A DNA stretch of 64,000 bases from Curvibacter gracilis ATCC BAA-807 (GTDB lineage Bacteria > Pseudomonadota > Gammaproteobacteria > Burkholderiales > Burkholderiaceae_C): contig NZ_KI912466.1 of the NCBI RefSeq assembly GCF_000518645.1, positions 183,792 through 247,791 of the forward strand. The letters run 5' to 3'. The translations under genes and the position numbers were made by a program. Shown one piece after another: positions 1-8,905 of this stretch (its first letter is position 1; each line of letters starts with the position of its first letter). The notes under the pieces were generated by a model. That model ran no database searches. It worked only from the letters and a program-made list of their open reading frames with translations, and had not been told where the DNA came from.

Positions 1-1053
1 GGCGGCGATCACCTTGTCCACATCGGTGCTCTTGGCCTTCTCGACGGCCTGCTTCCACATGTTGATGCCGATGTAGGTGGCTTCCATCGGGTCGTTGGTC
101 AGCGGCTTGTCCTTGTGGCCGGCCACGTTGTGGGCCTTGGCGTAGGCGCTCCACTTCTTGATGAACTCGTCGTTGGTCGGGTTCTTGATCGACATGAAGT
201 AGTTCCAGGCGGCCAGGTGGCCCACCAGCGGCTTGGTGTCCACGCCGCGCAGTTCTTCTTCACCCACCGAGAAGGCCACCACCGGCACGTCCTTGGCCTT
301 CAGGCCGGCGTTGCCCAGTTCCTTGTAGAAAGGCACGTTGGAGTCGCCGTTGATGGTGGACACCACCGCGGTCTTGCCGCCCTGGCTGAACTTCTTGATG
401 TCGGCCACGATGGTCTGGTAGTCGGAGTGGCCGAAGGGGGTGTACTTCTCGTCGATGTCCGATTCCTTCACGCCCTTGCTCTTCAGGTAGGCGCGCAGGA
501 TCTTGTTGGTGGTGCGGGGGTACACATAGTCGGTGCCCAGCAGCACCCAGCGCTTGGCCGAGCCGCCGTCCTTGCTCATCAGGTAGTCGACCGCAGGGAT
601 GGCCTGCTGGTTGGGAGCGGCACCGGTGTAGAACACGTTCTTGCTCAGCTCTTCACCTTCGTACTGCACCGGGTAGAACAGCAGGCCGTTGAGCTCTTCC
701 ACCACCGGCAGCACCGACTTGCGGCTCACCGAGGTCCAGCAGCCGAAGATCACGGCGACCTTGTCCTGGGTCAGCAGCTGCTTGGTCTTCTCGGCGAACA
801 GCGGCCAGTTGGAGGCCGGGTCCACCACCACGGGCTCGAGCTTCTTGCCCAGCACGCCGCCCTTGGCGTTGATTTCTTCAATCGCCATCAGCACGGTGTC
901 TTTCAACACGGTTTCGGAAATGGCCATGGTGCCCGACAGGCTGTGCAGCACGCCGACCTTGATGGTGTCTTCGGCGGCGTGGGCCGGGATGGCGCTGATG
1001 CCCGCCAGCGCGACGGCGGCGGTGAGGGCCTTGAGGGTGAAGCGACGTTGCAT
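1..1053 (-). CDS. urtA: Urea ABC transporter substrate-binding protein UrtA (C-terminus beyond window)
   Basis: Periplasmic binding component of the five-part urea ABC importer (UrtABCDE), which delivers urea to cytoplasmic urease. The visible 351 residues start with a signal peptide (MQRRFTLKALTAAVALAG, then an AxA site near residue 27). They continue with a Leu/Ile/Val-type periplasmic-binding fold of the urea/amide class, including VGVLHSLSGTMA, GCWTSVSRKSVLPVVE, LFYPVQYEGEE and the segment ending NDPMEATYIGINMW. These stretches are characteristic of UrtA/FmdD proteins. The ATG at 1053 has GGAG about 10 bases upstream. The gene reads toward the left edge, so urtBCDE (and perhaps ureD) would lie outside the window. 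Urease is 22 kb away on the other strand. A short-chain amide transporter is the main alternative. Confidence 0.92.
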   Translation of the reverse strand, partial: MQRRFTLKALTAAVALAGISAIPAHAAEDTIKVGVLHSLSGTMAISETVLKDTVLMAIEEINAKGGVLGKKLEPVVVDPASNWPLFAEKTKQLLTQDKVAVIFGCWTSVSRKSVLPVVEELNGLLFYPVQYEGEELSKNVFYTGAAPNQQAIPAVDYLMSKDGGSAKRWVLLGTDYVYPRTTNKILRAYLKSKGVKESDIDEKYTPFGHSDYQTIVADIKKFSQGGKTAVVSTINGDSNVPFYKELGNAGLKAKDVPVVAFSVGEEELRGVDTKPLVGHLAAWNYFMSIKNPTNDEFIKKWSAYAKAHNVAGHKDKPLTNDPMEATYIGINMWKQAVEKAKSTDVDKVIAA

Positions 1054-1155
1054 GAGGGGACTCCGGTTGAGGTTGGATCGTTGCGTCACCGCGGCGGGGG
1101 CCAGAGAAATCAGTGACGACGGAAGTGATCGTAGGAACCGGGGGGCGATGCGGAA

Positions 1156-1173
1156 ATACGCCGGGTGGCGTAT
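1156..1173. promoter_or_regulatory. Perfect 18-bp inverted repeat upstream of urtA
   Basis: Arms ATACGCC and GGCGTAT are perfect complements around a 4-base GGGT spacer, about 100 bp upstream of the urtA start codon. The arrangement suits a dimeric regulator site. The binding protein is unknown; the LuxR-type regulator at 8906-9901 is one candidate by inference only. The rest of the 1054-1277 gap shows no gene. Confidence 0.5.
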
Positions 1174-1277
1174 GCGGTGTCTTGAACCGCCCTTCAGGCT
1201 CGGCGGTCCTCGCCCATGAAACGTCGCGTCAATCCAACACAGCTGTCACCCAGAGCAACCTTTGAGCGGCATCAAAA

Positions 1278-4200
1278 ATGCCGCCTGTCGAACAAGGGCC
1301 AGCCAAACGCCCCATAATGTTCGATGACGTTTCTGCCAGATTCATCAGTACGTTTCGTCTCGATCCCACTCTTGCCAACACCACCTATCAAGCGATACAT
1401 GCGCTGCAAGCAACCGTGACAACACCAGCCGTACAACGCCTTGACCGACGGATTTTCCGGGGCTTGTTCGGTTTCTCGGCCTACCTGCTGCCAGCCCTGA
1501 TCGCGCTGTTGTCCCTGTGGGCGCTCATCAGTTGGCCCTCGATGTATCCCGAGGCGGACTCCAGGAAAGTCACATTTCAGGCGGTGCTCCCTGAGCGCGA
1601 CCTGACAGATCCCTTGCGCGCGGCGCGCCTGCTGGAGAATGCTCCTCGGGTCGATTTTTTGGACACGCATCTGTCTGAAATGCCTGTCTGGTTTTCATTC
1701 CGGATCGACAACCAAAAAAATGAAAAAGATGAAACCATTGAGTTTCCATCTCGCCATTTGACAGAACTGGCGTGCTGGGATTCAGAAAGCTACCGTGCAT
1801 TGGGCCAGGCCACCAGGGAAGGCACCCAGGGAGAGCTGCAGGCCATCCGAAGCGGCTTCTCCTATACACCGGACAGCACCGACCCCACGATCGGCTTGCT
1901 TTGCAAAGCCCGGTTCATCGGCCCCGCCCGCCTCACTGTGGAGCTTTGGAAAAAATCAGAGCTCGACAAGGCTGCACGGGTCTATGAGCACAACTCGGCC
2001 TTGCTCGACGGGGGCCTCATCGTGCTGTCGCTGTTCGTGTTCATCACGGCCCTGATCAACCGCAACAGCACCTATTTGCTGTTTTCCGTCTGGCTGATCG
2101 TCAATCTCCGGATGGGTGCCCTGTCGGCTGGCTGGGACGTGCAATGGCTGGGGCGTGTGATTCCGCATGAAGTGCTGCTGCGCATCCGACTGATCACGGT
2201 GGCGCTCCAGTACGCGGTGACCTACACCCTGTACCGCAAGCTTTTCCACGACCACCTGGATCGTGTGGGGTATCAGCCTTTGCTGAGACTGGCGCAATGG
2301 AGCTGCTTGCCGCTGCTGGCCATGTCCTTGGTGCTGTCCTACCAAGTCTTCCTGCCCATTGTCTGGGTAGCGGTGAGCCTTGGGGCCGCCACATTGGTCT
2401 TTTTTGTATTTCGCATCTTGATGCAAACCCGGTCACCGGTGGCCGTCTGGTACGGCGCCTCGATCATGATCATGCTGGCGGCCAGCGTCTATGAAGTGGC
2501 TGCTGCTGCGATGGGCATCAAGTCCTTGATCGGCTCGGTCAACAGTGTGACTGCAGCGCTGTCGTCCAGCCTGCTCGCATCGCTGGCCATCGCGGCCCAG
2601 ATGCGTGAAGAGCACCATCACCGTTTGCAGGCCCAGGCAGAATTGCAGCACGCCTACACAGTGATCCCGATTGGCCTGTTCACGCTCAATCTGGACGGCG
2701 AATTCCTGAGTGCCAACCCGGCGCTGCAGAGCCTGCTGGGCCCCGCTGTGCTGGCTCCGGGCAGCAAGCGCTGGGATCAGTACTTCCCCCGAGACAGCTG
2801 GCATCGCCTGCTGCACATGCTGGACGCCCAGACCGATGCCGAAATCGAATTGGAAAGCACTCGCGAGGGAAGAAATGCGGAAAGCAAGAAATTTCTGATC
2901 AAGGCCACCTTGGCTGGCGACCGGATTGAAGGCTCACTGGAAGACATCACGGAACGTGCTCGCGCCACGGCACGCCTGCAATACCTGGCGCACCATGACC
3001 CCCTGACCAAGATACTGAACCGCACCGGCATCCAAGGCGTGCTGGAGGATGCACTCAATCGCACCCAAGGCACAGAGACCTTGACGCTGGCCTATCTGGA
3101 TCTGGATCGTTTCAAACTGATCAACCATCTTTACGGTCACGCCGCAGGCGATGAAATCCTGCGCCAGGTCTCTGCACGGGTGACCAACATGCTCACGGGC
3201 ACCATGCAACTGGGTCGCATGGGCGGCGATGAATTCCTGCTCACGATGCCGGACACCCGGATTGCCCACGCCACACTGCTGTGCCAAGGCATCGTCAACA
3301 GCATCAGCAGCCGCCCTTACAAGGTGGGAGACCACGCCTTCCATGTGCGCGGCTCCATTGGCTTGATCGAGGTGGCGCGCGGGACGTCCTCCAAAGATGC
3401 CATCTCGACCGCGGACCGCGCATGCCGGGAGGCCAAGGTCAGTCACGGCAGCCACCTCGTGGTGTTCGAGCGCGACTCCAAGCTCTTCCAGGCCCATGAT
3501 GCCGAAATGCGATTGGTGGGACAGTTGTCGGCCACCAGCACGGTGCCCGATGGGCTGTACCTTGAAATGCAGCCCATCATGTCGCTGCAGCGTCCGATGG
3601 ACTCCCTCAATTTCGAGGTTCTGCTGCGCATGCGTGATGCCAACGGCCAGATCGTGCCCACGCCCCGCCTGATTGCGGCCGCCGAATACGCAGGTCGCAT
3701 GGGCGTGATCGACCGCTGGGTTCTGTCCCAAAGCCTGAGCTGGCTCAGTGCGCATCAGGCTGACTTGAAGAACACTCTTTTTGTCTGCATGAACCTGAGC
3801 GGAGCCTCTCTCAATGATGAGCGCTTCGTTCAGGAAGTCAGCCGACTTTTGGAGGCCTACCCCGAGGTGGCCCCGTCGATCTGCCTGGAGATCACCGAGA
3901 GCATTGCGCTGCATGACCTGGAAAACACGCGCCGCTTCATCGACCGGGTTCGCGGCCTGGGGGCCAAAGTTGCCCTGGATGATTTCGGTGCCGGATACAC
4001 CTCGTTTTCCTACCTCAAGGACCTGCCTGCCGATCTGCTGAAGATTGACGGCAGCTTCATCGTCAACATGAACCAGCACCCGGCCAACGTCGCCATTGTC
4101 GAAGCCATCGTCAACCTGGCCCGCAACCTGGGCATGAAGACGATTGCGGAGTGGGCGGAGGATTTCGCCACGGTCCAAGCCCTGGCCGAAGCCGGCGTGG

Positions 4201-4367
4201 ACTATGTGCAAGGCTACGCCATCGCCCGATCGATGGCGCCGGAAGACATTCTGACCGCCCAGTCCTCCGGGCACTTCGTGGCCGAAAACGTCATGGCTCA
4301 ATACCAGCAGACGTTGAAGGACACGAGACTGGAAACGGGGCTGTCATTGCCCTCACGCCTTCACTGA
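1278..4367 (+). CDS. Membrane-bound 7TM sensor with PAS, GGDEF and EAL domains
   Basis: Predicted cyclic-di-GMP turnover enzyme of 1029 residues. An N-terminal hydrophobic segment (about 45-75) precedes a periplasmic domain (about 80-240). A block of seven or so membrane helices (about 245-440) follows, resembling the 7TMR-DISM architecture. After a PAS-like domain comes a GGDEF domain with intact GGDEF (about residue 648). The EAL domain has EVLLR in place of EALLR (about 779) and keeps NLSGASL, EITES, DDFGAGY and the KID and QGY motifs, so phosphodiesterase activity is plausible. ATG at 1278 is used; an in-frame ATG at 1317 is an alternative, and neither has a strong ribosome site. The 3' end overlaps the convergent FeeM-like gene by 7 bp. 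Which activity dominates cannot be read from sequence. Confidence 0.9.
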   Translation: MPPVEQGPAKRPIMFDDVSARFISTFRLDPTLANTTYQAIHALQATVTTPAVQRLDRRIFRGLFGFSAYLLPALIALLSLWALISWPSMYPEADSRKVTFQAVLPERDLTDPLRAARLLENAPRVDFLDTHLSEMPVWFSFRIDNQKNEKDETIEFPSRHLTELACWDSESYRALGQATREGTQGELQAIRSGFSYTPDSTDPTIGLLCKARFIGPARLTVELWKKSELDKAARVYEHNSALLDGGLIVLSLFVFITALINRNSTYLLFSVWLIVNLRMGALSAGWDVQWLGRVIPHEVLLRIRLITVALQYAVTYTLYRKLFHDHLDRVGYQPLLRLAQWSCLPLLAMSLVLSYQVFLPIVWVAVSLGAATLVFFVFRILMQTRSPVAVWYGASIMIMLAASVYEVAAAAMGIKSLIGSVNSVTAALSSSLLASLAIAAQMREEHHHRLQAQAELQHAYTVIPIGLFTLNLDGEFLSANPALQSLLGPAVLAPGSKRWDQYFPRDSWHRLLHMLDAQTDAEIELESTREGRNAESKKFLIKATLAGDRIEGSLEDITERARATARLQYLAHHDPLTKILNRTGIQGVLEDALNRTQGTETLTLAYLDLDRFKLINHLYGHAAGDEILRQVSARVTNMLTGTMQLGRMGGDEFLLTMPDTRIAHATLLCQGIVNSISSRPYKVGDHAFHVRGSIGLIEVARGTSSKDAISTADRACREAKVSHGSHLVVFERDSKLFQAHDAEMRLVGQLSATSTVPDGLYLEMQPIMSLQRPMDSLNFEVLLRMRDANGQIVPTPRLIAAAEYAGRMGVIDRWVLSQSLSWLSAHQADLKNTLFVCMNLSGASLNDERFVQEVSRLLEAYPEVAPSICLEITESIALHDLENTRRFIDRVRGLGAKVALDDFGAGYTSFSYLKDLPADLLKIDGSFIVNMNQHPANVAIVEAIVNLARNLGMKTIAEWAEDFATVQALAEAGVDYVQGYAIARSMAPEDILTAQSSGHFVAENVMAQYQQTLKDTRLETGLSLPSRLH

Positions 4368-5158
4368 GGCAGCCTGGCCGCAGTGCCGAGGCTGGAAGGC
4401 TTCGGTGAAGGTTTGACCGTACTGACGTCAGGACCGGGCTGATCCAGCATCAGGTCCGGGTGCTGCGTCTGCACCATGAATTTGTAAAGCGGATGCCCTG
4501 CGCGTGCCCAACGTGCCTCCGCAGTCGCCACGTCAAAGCACATGATGCGATGGGGCAGGTTGCTGACGTGGCGCAGTGGTACATAGCCCTGACCAGGAAA
4601 CACGTCCTGGAAGAGCAAGCGCTGGTATTGGCGGTCGATCGGTGAACGCCCTGCAATCACCATCCAGTCAATGCCGGAATTCAGGCAATACAGATAGAAG
4701 GCCTTGAACAACACCGTCTTCACGAGGTGCCCAGTCATGCCTTCGGTCACGCCCAGCCGGGCGGCTTCCGCGGAATTGCCTTGGCACAACCAATCCGGCA
4801 ACTGAACCGACTGCTCCAGTGGGAGTGGGTCGCGGCGGTTGGTGTGAATCCGGATGGTGCCCAGCGGCGAGCCATCCAGCCGAGACTCCGCCAGCAGCAC
4901 GGCGCACTCATCGCTGAAGTCCGACAACTCAGGCTGGCGAAGCTGTTCGGCAAACTCGGGCAGGTGCCGCGCATAGGCCGCATGACGGACCGCCACCGCC
5001 TTGGCCAACTCGTGCTCGGTGCGCACCAGGCGCACCGTGAAAGGAAGCCGCTCCTCCGACATGACCATCACCCCATCGCCATGCGCTGGGAAGGTTTGTG
5101 GAAGTGTGCCCGACATGCGGATTTCCGAAGCCGGGAACGGGTTGATCACTGCAGCCAT
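4361..5158 (-). CDS. FeeM-like N-acyl amino acid synthase (GNAT-related autoinducer-synthase fold)
   Basis: A 265-residue soluble protein resembling the N-acyl amino acid synthase FeeM/NasY catalytic core. That family joins an acyl chain from acyl carrier protein to an amino acid, and its fold is related to LuxI and GNAT acyltransferases. Supporting segments are VRHAAYARHLPEF near residue 60, LGTIRIHTN, the EAARLGVTEG turn near 133, and DWMVIAGRSPIDRQYQRLLF near 165-185, where the family has conserved Arg and Tyr residues. The start is well fixed: ATG at 5158 lies 5 bases behind AGGAGG. It is tail-to-tail with the GGDEF/EAL gene. Product chemistry is not predictable; a general GNAT or PEP-CTERM-associated acyltransferase is the alternative. 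Confidence 0.72.
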   Translation of the reverse strand: MAAVINPFPASEIRMSGTLPQTFPAHGDGVMVMSEERLPFTVRLVRTEHELAKAVAVRHAAYARHLPEFAEQLRQPELSDFSDECAVLLAESRLDGSPLGTIRIHTNRRDPLPLEQSVQLPDWLCQGNSAEAARLGVTEGMTGHLVKTVLFKAFYLYCLNSGIDWMVIAGRSPIDRQYQRLLFQDVFPGQGYVPLRHVSNLPHRIMCFDVATAEARWARAGHPLYKFMVQTQHPDLMLDQPGPDVSTVKPSPKPSSLGTAARLPQ

Positions 5159-5323
5159 GAAGGCCTCCTATGGGAATGGGTGTGGGTGGGAGAAGAAAGG
5201 CACGCATCCACTCTAGAGTGGAAGCTCTACTTGCAAGCCCGCGAAAACGGCTAGGAAAGTGCCCCAATTCAGGGAGCGCACAAAATTGATGAAAGTCAAA
5301 ATGAGGAGCGCATTGCGTCTCGC

Positions 5324-5388
5324 GCATAACCCTCTGCACATCCGGCATGAACGGCGCGGCATAACCCGCTTCACGGCGTGCATAACCC
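5324..5388. repeat. GCATAACCC direct repeats upstream of glutamate dehydrogenase
   Basis: GCATAACCC occurs exactly at 5324-5332, 5359-5367 and 5380-5388, with a degenerate copy (GCATGAACG) at 5345. The copies form two pairs, each 21 bp apart (about two helical turns). The last ends 60 bp before the gdhA ATG. This looks like a multi-site operator; the binding protein is unknown. Confidence 0.5.
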
Positions 5389-5448
5389 TTGGCGGTCGGG
5401 TGGCCCCAGGCGTACCGTAGAGGCTCTGTTCACCCAAGCGAGACCCGC

Positions 5449-6720
5449 ATGAATCAGCCCCTCTCCTACGTCCACCCCACCGCCAACAGCCCCTGGGGAA
5501 CCTACCTGTCCCAAGTCGACCGCGTGCTGCCCTACCTGGGCCACCTGGCTCGCTGGTCGGAAACCCTGAAGCGCCCCAAGCGCGCCCTGATCGTGGACGT
5601 GCCGATCGAGATGGACGATGGGCGCATCGCCCACTTCGAGGGCTACCGCGTGCAGCACAACCTGTCGCGCGGCCCCGGCAAGGGCGGTGTGCGCTTCCAC
5701 CCCGATGTCACGCTGGAAGAGGTGATGGCCCTGTCGGCCTGGATGACCGTGAAGTGCGCGGCCGTGAACCTGCCCTATGGCGGCGCCAAGGGCGGCATCC
5801 GTGTCGACCCCAAGCTGCTGTCGCAGCAAGAGCTTGAAAAAGTCACCCGCCGCTACACCAGCGAGATCGGCGTGATCATCGGCCCGCAACAGGACATCCC
5901 GGCGCCCGACGTCAACACCAACGCCCAGATCATGGCGTGGATGATGGACACCTACTCGATGAACACCGGCACCACCGCCACCGGCGTGGTCACGGGCAAG
6001 CCCATTCACCTGGGTGGCTCGCTGGGCCGGGTCAAGGCCACCGGCCGCGGCGTGTTCGTCACCGGTCGCGAAGCCGCCCGCCGCCTGGGCCTGAACCTGC
6101 AGGGGGCACGCGTGGCCGTGCAGGGCTTTGGCAACGTGGGCTCGGTGGCCGCTGAGCTGTTTGCCGAAGCCGGCGCCAAGATCGTGGCGGTGCAGGACCA
6201 CACCGGCACCATCTACAACCCCAATGGCCTGAACATGGCGCAGCTCCTGCCCCAGTCACGCGCCAAGGGCGTGGCCGGCTTTGCCGGCGCCGAAGCGATT
6301 GCCGACGAAGAGTTCTGGGATCTGCCGGTGGACATCCTGATCCCCGCCGCCCTGGAAGGCCAGATCACCGCGGCCCGCGCCCAGCGCCTCAAGGCCCGCC
6401 TGGTGCTCGAAGGCGCCAACGGCCCCACCGTGCCCGAGGCCGACGACATCCTGGCCAGCCGCGGTGTGCTGGTGGTGCCCGACGTGATCTGCAATGCCGG
6501 CGGCGTGACCGTGAGCTACTTCGAGTGGGTGCAGGATTTCTCCAGCTTCTTCTGGGACGAGGACGAGATCAACCAACGCCTGGACCGCATCATGGGCAAT
6601 GCCCTGCAGCAGATCTGGGACACGGCCGACCGCCACAAGATCACGCTGCGCACCGCCACCTTTGCCGTGGCCTGCGAGCGCATCCTGACGGCCCGCCAGG
6701 AACGCGGCCTCTACCCCTGA
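5449..6720 (+). CDS. gdhA: Glutamate dehydrogenase (Glu/Leu/Phe/Val dehydrogenase family)
   Basis: Cytoplasmic enzyme interconverting glutamate with 2-oxoglutarate and ammonium. The 423-residue length is normal for hexameric NAD(P)-dependent glutamate dehydrogenases. The substrate domain contains [11 protein letters not shown] and the catalytic-lysine motif PYGGAKGG near residue 120. The Rossmann domain has the dinucleotide loop GFGNVGS near 225. EGANGP and the [13 protein letters not shown] stretch are typical of the family. The ATG at 5449 matches the usual family N-terminus; the reading frame is open further upstream without similarity. It sits in a neighbourhood with urea uptake and urease, consistent with ammonium assimilation. 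Cofactor preference is not called. Confidence 0.95.
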   Translation: MNQPLSYVHPTANSPWGTYLSQVDRVLPYLGHLARWSETLKRPKRALIVDVPIEMDDGRIAHFEGYRVQHNLSRGPGKGGVRFHPDVTLEEVMALSAWMTVKCAAVNLPYGGAKGGIRVDPKLLSQQELEKVTRRYTSEIGVIIGPQQDIPAPDVNTNAQIMAWMMDTYSMNTGTTATGVVTGKPIHLGGSLGRVKATGRGVFVTGREAARRLGLNLQGARVAVQGFGNVGSVAAELFAEAGAKIVAVQDHTGTIYNPNGLNMAQLLPQSRAKGVAGFAGAEAIADEEFWDLPVDILIPAALEGQITAARAQRLKARLVLEGANGPTVPEADDILASRGVLVVPDVICNAGGVTVSYFEWVQDFSSFFWDEDEINQRLDRIMGNALQQIWDTADRHKITLRTATFAVACERILTARQERGLYP

Positions 6721-6726
6721 GCGCCC

Positions 6727-6751
6727 GCCCCGGCCCTGGACGCGCCGGGGC
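6727..6751 (+). terminator. GC-rich hairpin between convergent gdhA and Crp/Fnr gene
   Basis: Perfect 8-bp stem (GCCCCGGC / GCCGGGGC) with a 9-base loop, starting 7 bases after the gdhA stop codon. There is no T-tract, so it is a possible rather than certain terminator, and may serve both strands. Confidence 0.4.
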
Positions 6752-6768
6752 TCAGCCCCCGGTGGCGC

Positions 6769-7527
6769 TCAAGGCCACCGGGCCAAGGCCTGCAGCCGCT
6801 CCAGGTCCTTGATCACGATGCGGTTGTAGGTGGCCTCCAGCACACCCTGGGCGATCAACTCGCCCATTTCGCGGTTGATGGTCTGGCGCGACACCCCCAG
6901 CATGGCCGCGAGGTCATGCTGCGACAGGCGCACCCGCAGGGCCAGGCCCTCGGGCTCCGAATTGCCATAGAAGGCGGCCAGACGCAGCAACGTCACCACC
7001 AGCCGCTGCGCAATGCCCCCCAGGGCCCGTTCATGCAAGGTGGCCAGGCTGTAACGCTGCCTTTGCAGCGCCAGGCGGGCCACCTCGCGCCACAGCGACG
7101 GCTGGCTGCCCAGCACCTCCAGCACCACCTCGCAGCCCAGGTGCACGATCACAGAATCCTCATGGGCGTGGTAGTCGTAGGGCAGCGGCACATCCTCCAG
7201 CAAACGCACCAAGGGCGCAATGTGCCCCGGCCCCAGCAGGCCATGCACGAACTTGCGCCCCTCGGCATCGACGCACCCCACCTCCAGGCAACCCGACACC
7301 ACGCACAGCAGTTCGCGCGCCTGTCGGTCATGGGCCAGCACCTGGGTGCGCCGGCCATAGCGCCGCAGGCGGGCCTGGGCGGCCAGCCGGGCCCGGACCT
7401 CGTCGGGCCAGGGGCCGAACAATTCGTTCCAGCGCAAGGCCCGGTTGATCAGGCCGCCATCCGTGACCGCGGTAGTGGCGACAGGGAGGTCATCGGGCCA
7501 CGGGGGGACCGAATCAGAAAAGGACAT
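6769..7527 (-). CDS. Crp/Fnr-family transcriptional regulator
   Basis: A 252-residue regulator with an N-terminal cyclic-nucleotide-binding-like beta barrel (about 30-150, including LLCVVSGCLEVG and HGLLGPGHIAPLV) and a C-terminal winged helix of the Crp type. The recognition helix region is LSQHDLAAMLGVSRQTINRE near residue 205-225. No N-terminal Cys cluster is present, so it is not an FNR-type iron-sulfur oxygen sensor. The Arg-Ser cAMP signature of Crp was not recognised, so the ligand is unknown. It converges on gdhA and is divergent from the Bug-protein gene, so it could regulate either. Confidence 0.88.
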   Translation of the reverse strand: MSFSDSVPPWPDDLPVATTAVTDGGLINRALRWNELFGPWPDEVRARLAAQARLRRYGRRTQVLAHDRQARELLCVVSGCLEVGCVDAEGRKFVHGLLGPGHIAPLVRLLEDVPLPYDYHAHEDSVIVHLGCEVVLEVLGSQPSLWREVARLALQRQRYSLATLHERALGGIAQRLVVTLLRLAAFYGNSEPEGLALRVRLSQHDLAAMLGVSRQTINREMGELIAQGVLEATYNRIVIKDLERLQALARWP

Positions 7528-7808
7528 GAGCTACTTTCCGGCGCCACAGACGGAGCACTGTCGGCGCGCTGACAGATTTGGGTGGCGTGACTTTTGATCA
7601 TAGGTTCCGCTTCCGGTGGCCCAGGCGCTGCCGGGCCCTCGGCCCCCCTGACGGCTTGTCTCCGAGGACGAAGCAGCCCCCCTCGCAGGCTGCCCGAGGT
7701 CCCCTCGGGCGGCCGGTCGGCCCACGTCTGCTCCAGCGACCGACAAGCCCGTCCAACTTCAGCATGCCCTGGCCAACCAGACCCACCCGATCGCCAAAAA
7801 ACACACCC

Positions 7809-8882
7809 ATGCCTCTGCCCCTCGGCCCTCATCTCGACCGCCCGAATGCGGTCACAAGCTCCTCACTCAAAGCCCGCAGACCGGCTGCGAATGGCCCCAC
7901 TCATGCCCTGGCACACGGCCTGGCGGCGCTGCTGGGGTTCTGCTCCAGCCTGGTGCCGACCGCCCAGGTCGCAGCGGCCGTGCCCTACCCACAACGACCT
8001 GTGACCGTGGTGGTGCCCGCCAGCCCGGGCGGCGGCACCGACGCCGTGGCCCGCGTGATGGCCGAGGCCCTGAGCCGGGCCCTGGGCCAACCGTTTGTGG
8101 TGCAGAACCAGCCCGGCGCCAATGGCCTGCTGGGCAATGCCTGGGTGGCGCGTGCACAGCCCGACGGCTACCGGCTGCTGTTCACCTACGGTGCCACCCT
8201 GATGGTGAACCCCTTGCTCTACCGCCATCCCGGCTACGACCCGCTGCGCGACTTTGAACCGGTGGCCCAGATCGGGCGGGGCGGCACGCTGCTGCTGGTG
8301 TCGACCCGGTTACCCGTGCACACGCTGGACGAGTTCGTGCGCTACGCCCGCAGGCGACCGAACCAGCTCAGCTACTGCTCCTGGGGCCAGGGTTCGGGTG
8401 GGCACCTGGCCATGGCCAGCCTGCTGCAGGATGCCCGCCTGGACCTGGTGCACGTGCCCTACAAAAGCAGCGCGGCCTGCGTCAACGACCTGCTGGGTGG
8501 CCAGGTGGGCGCGGCCTTCGCAGACGCCACGCTGGCTCTGGTGCCGGTGCGCGAAGGCCGGCTTCGCGCCCTGGCCGTGAGTGCGGAAGAACGCCTGCCC
8601 GCCCTGCCCCAGGTGCCCACCATGAACGAGTCGGGCCACCCGTTCACGGCCTATTCATGGATGGGCCTGTTCGCACCGGCCGGCACGCCGGCGGCCATCG
8701 TCAAGCAACTCAACTCGGTGCTGAACCGGTGTTTGCAGCAGCCCGCGGTGCGCCAGCGTCTGGCCGCCTTGCAGCTGACCGAACTGCCCACGCTCACCCC
8801 GGCGCAATTCAAGGCCACGCTGGAGCAGGACATGGTCGAATGGGCCCGCGTGGTCCACAAGCTCGGTCTGCAGCCCGAGTGA
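7809..8882 (+). CDS. Bug-family tripartite tricarboxylate transporter substrate-binding protein
   Basis: Periplasmic solute-binding protein of the Bug/TctC family, abundant in Burkholderiales and binding small carboxylates or amides. The 357-residue protein has an N-terminal hydrophobic export segment (about 35-58, ending AQVAAA). It then shows the family opening YPQRPVTVVVPASPGGGTDAVAR, followed by VVQNQPGANGLLGN, LVHVPYKSSAAC and GLFAPAGTPAAIV. The start at 7809 is chosen because it leaves a usable signal peptide; the frame is open back to 7578 with no family similarity. No membrane components (TctA/TctB) are adjacent, as is usual for orphan Bug genes. Ligand unknown. The preceding 7528-7808 gap shows no gene. 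Confidence 0.87.
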   Translation: MPLPLGPHLDRPNAVTSSSLKARRPAANGPTHALAHGLAALLGFCSSLVPTAQVAAAVPYPQRPVTVVVPASPGGGTDAVARVMAEALSRALGQPFVVQNQPGANGLLGNAWVARAQPDGYRLLFTYGATLMVNPLLYRHPGYDPLRDFEPVAQIGRGGTLLLVSTRLPVHTLDEFVRYARRRPNQLSYCSWGQGSGGHLAMASLLQDARLDLVHVPYKSSAACVNDLLGGQVGAAFADATLALVPVREGRLRALAVSAEERLPALPQVPTMNESGHPFTAYSWMGLFAPAGTPAAIVKQLNSVLNRCLQQPAVRQRLAALQLTELPTLTPAQFKATLEQDMVEWARVVHKLGLQPE

Positions 8883-8905
8883 GCCGGGGCCCAGGGCCTG
8901 GCCCC

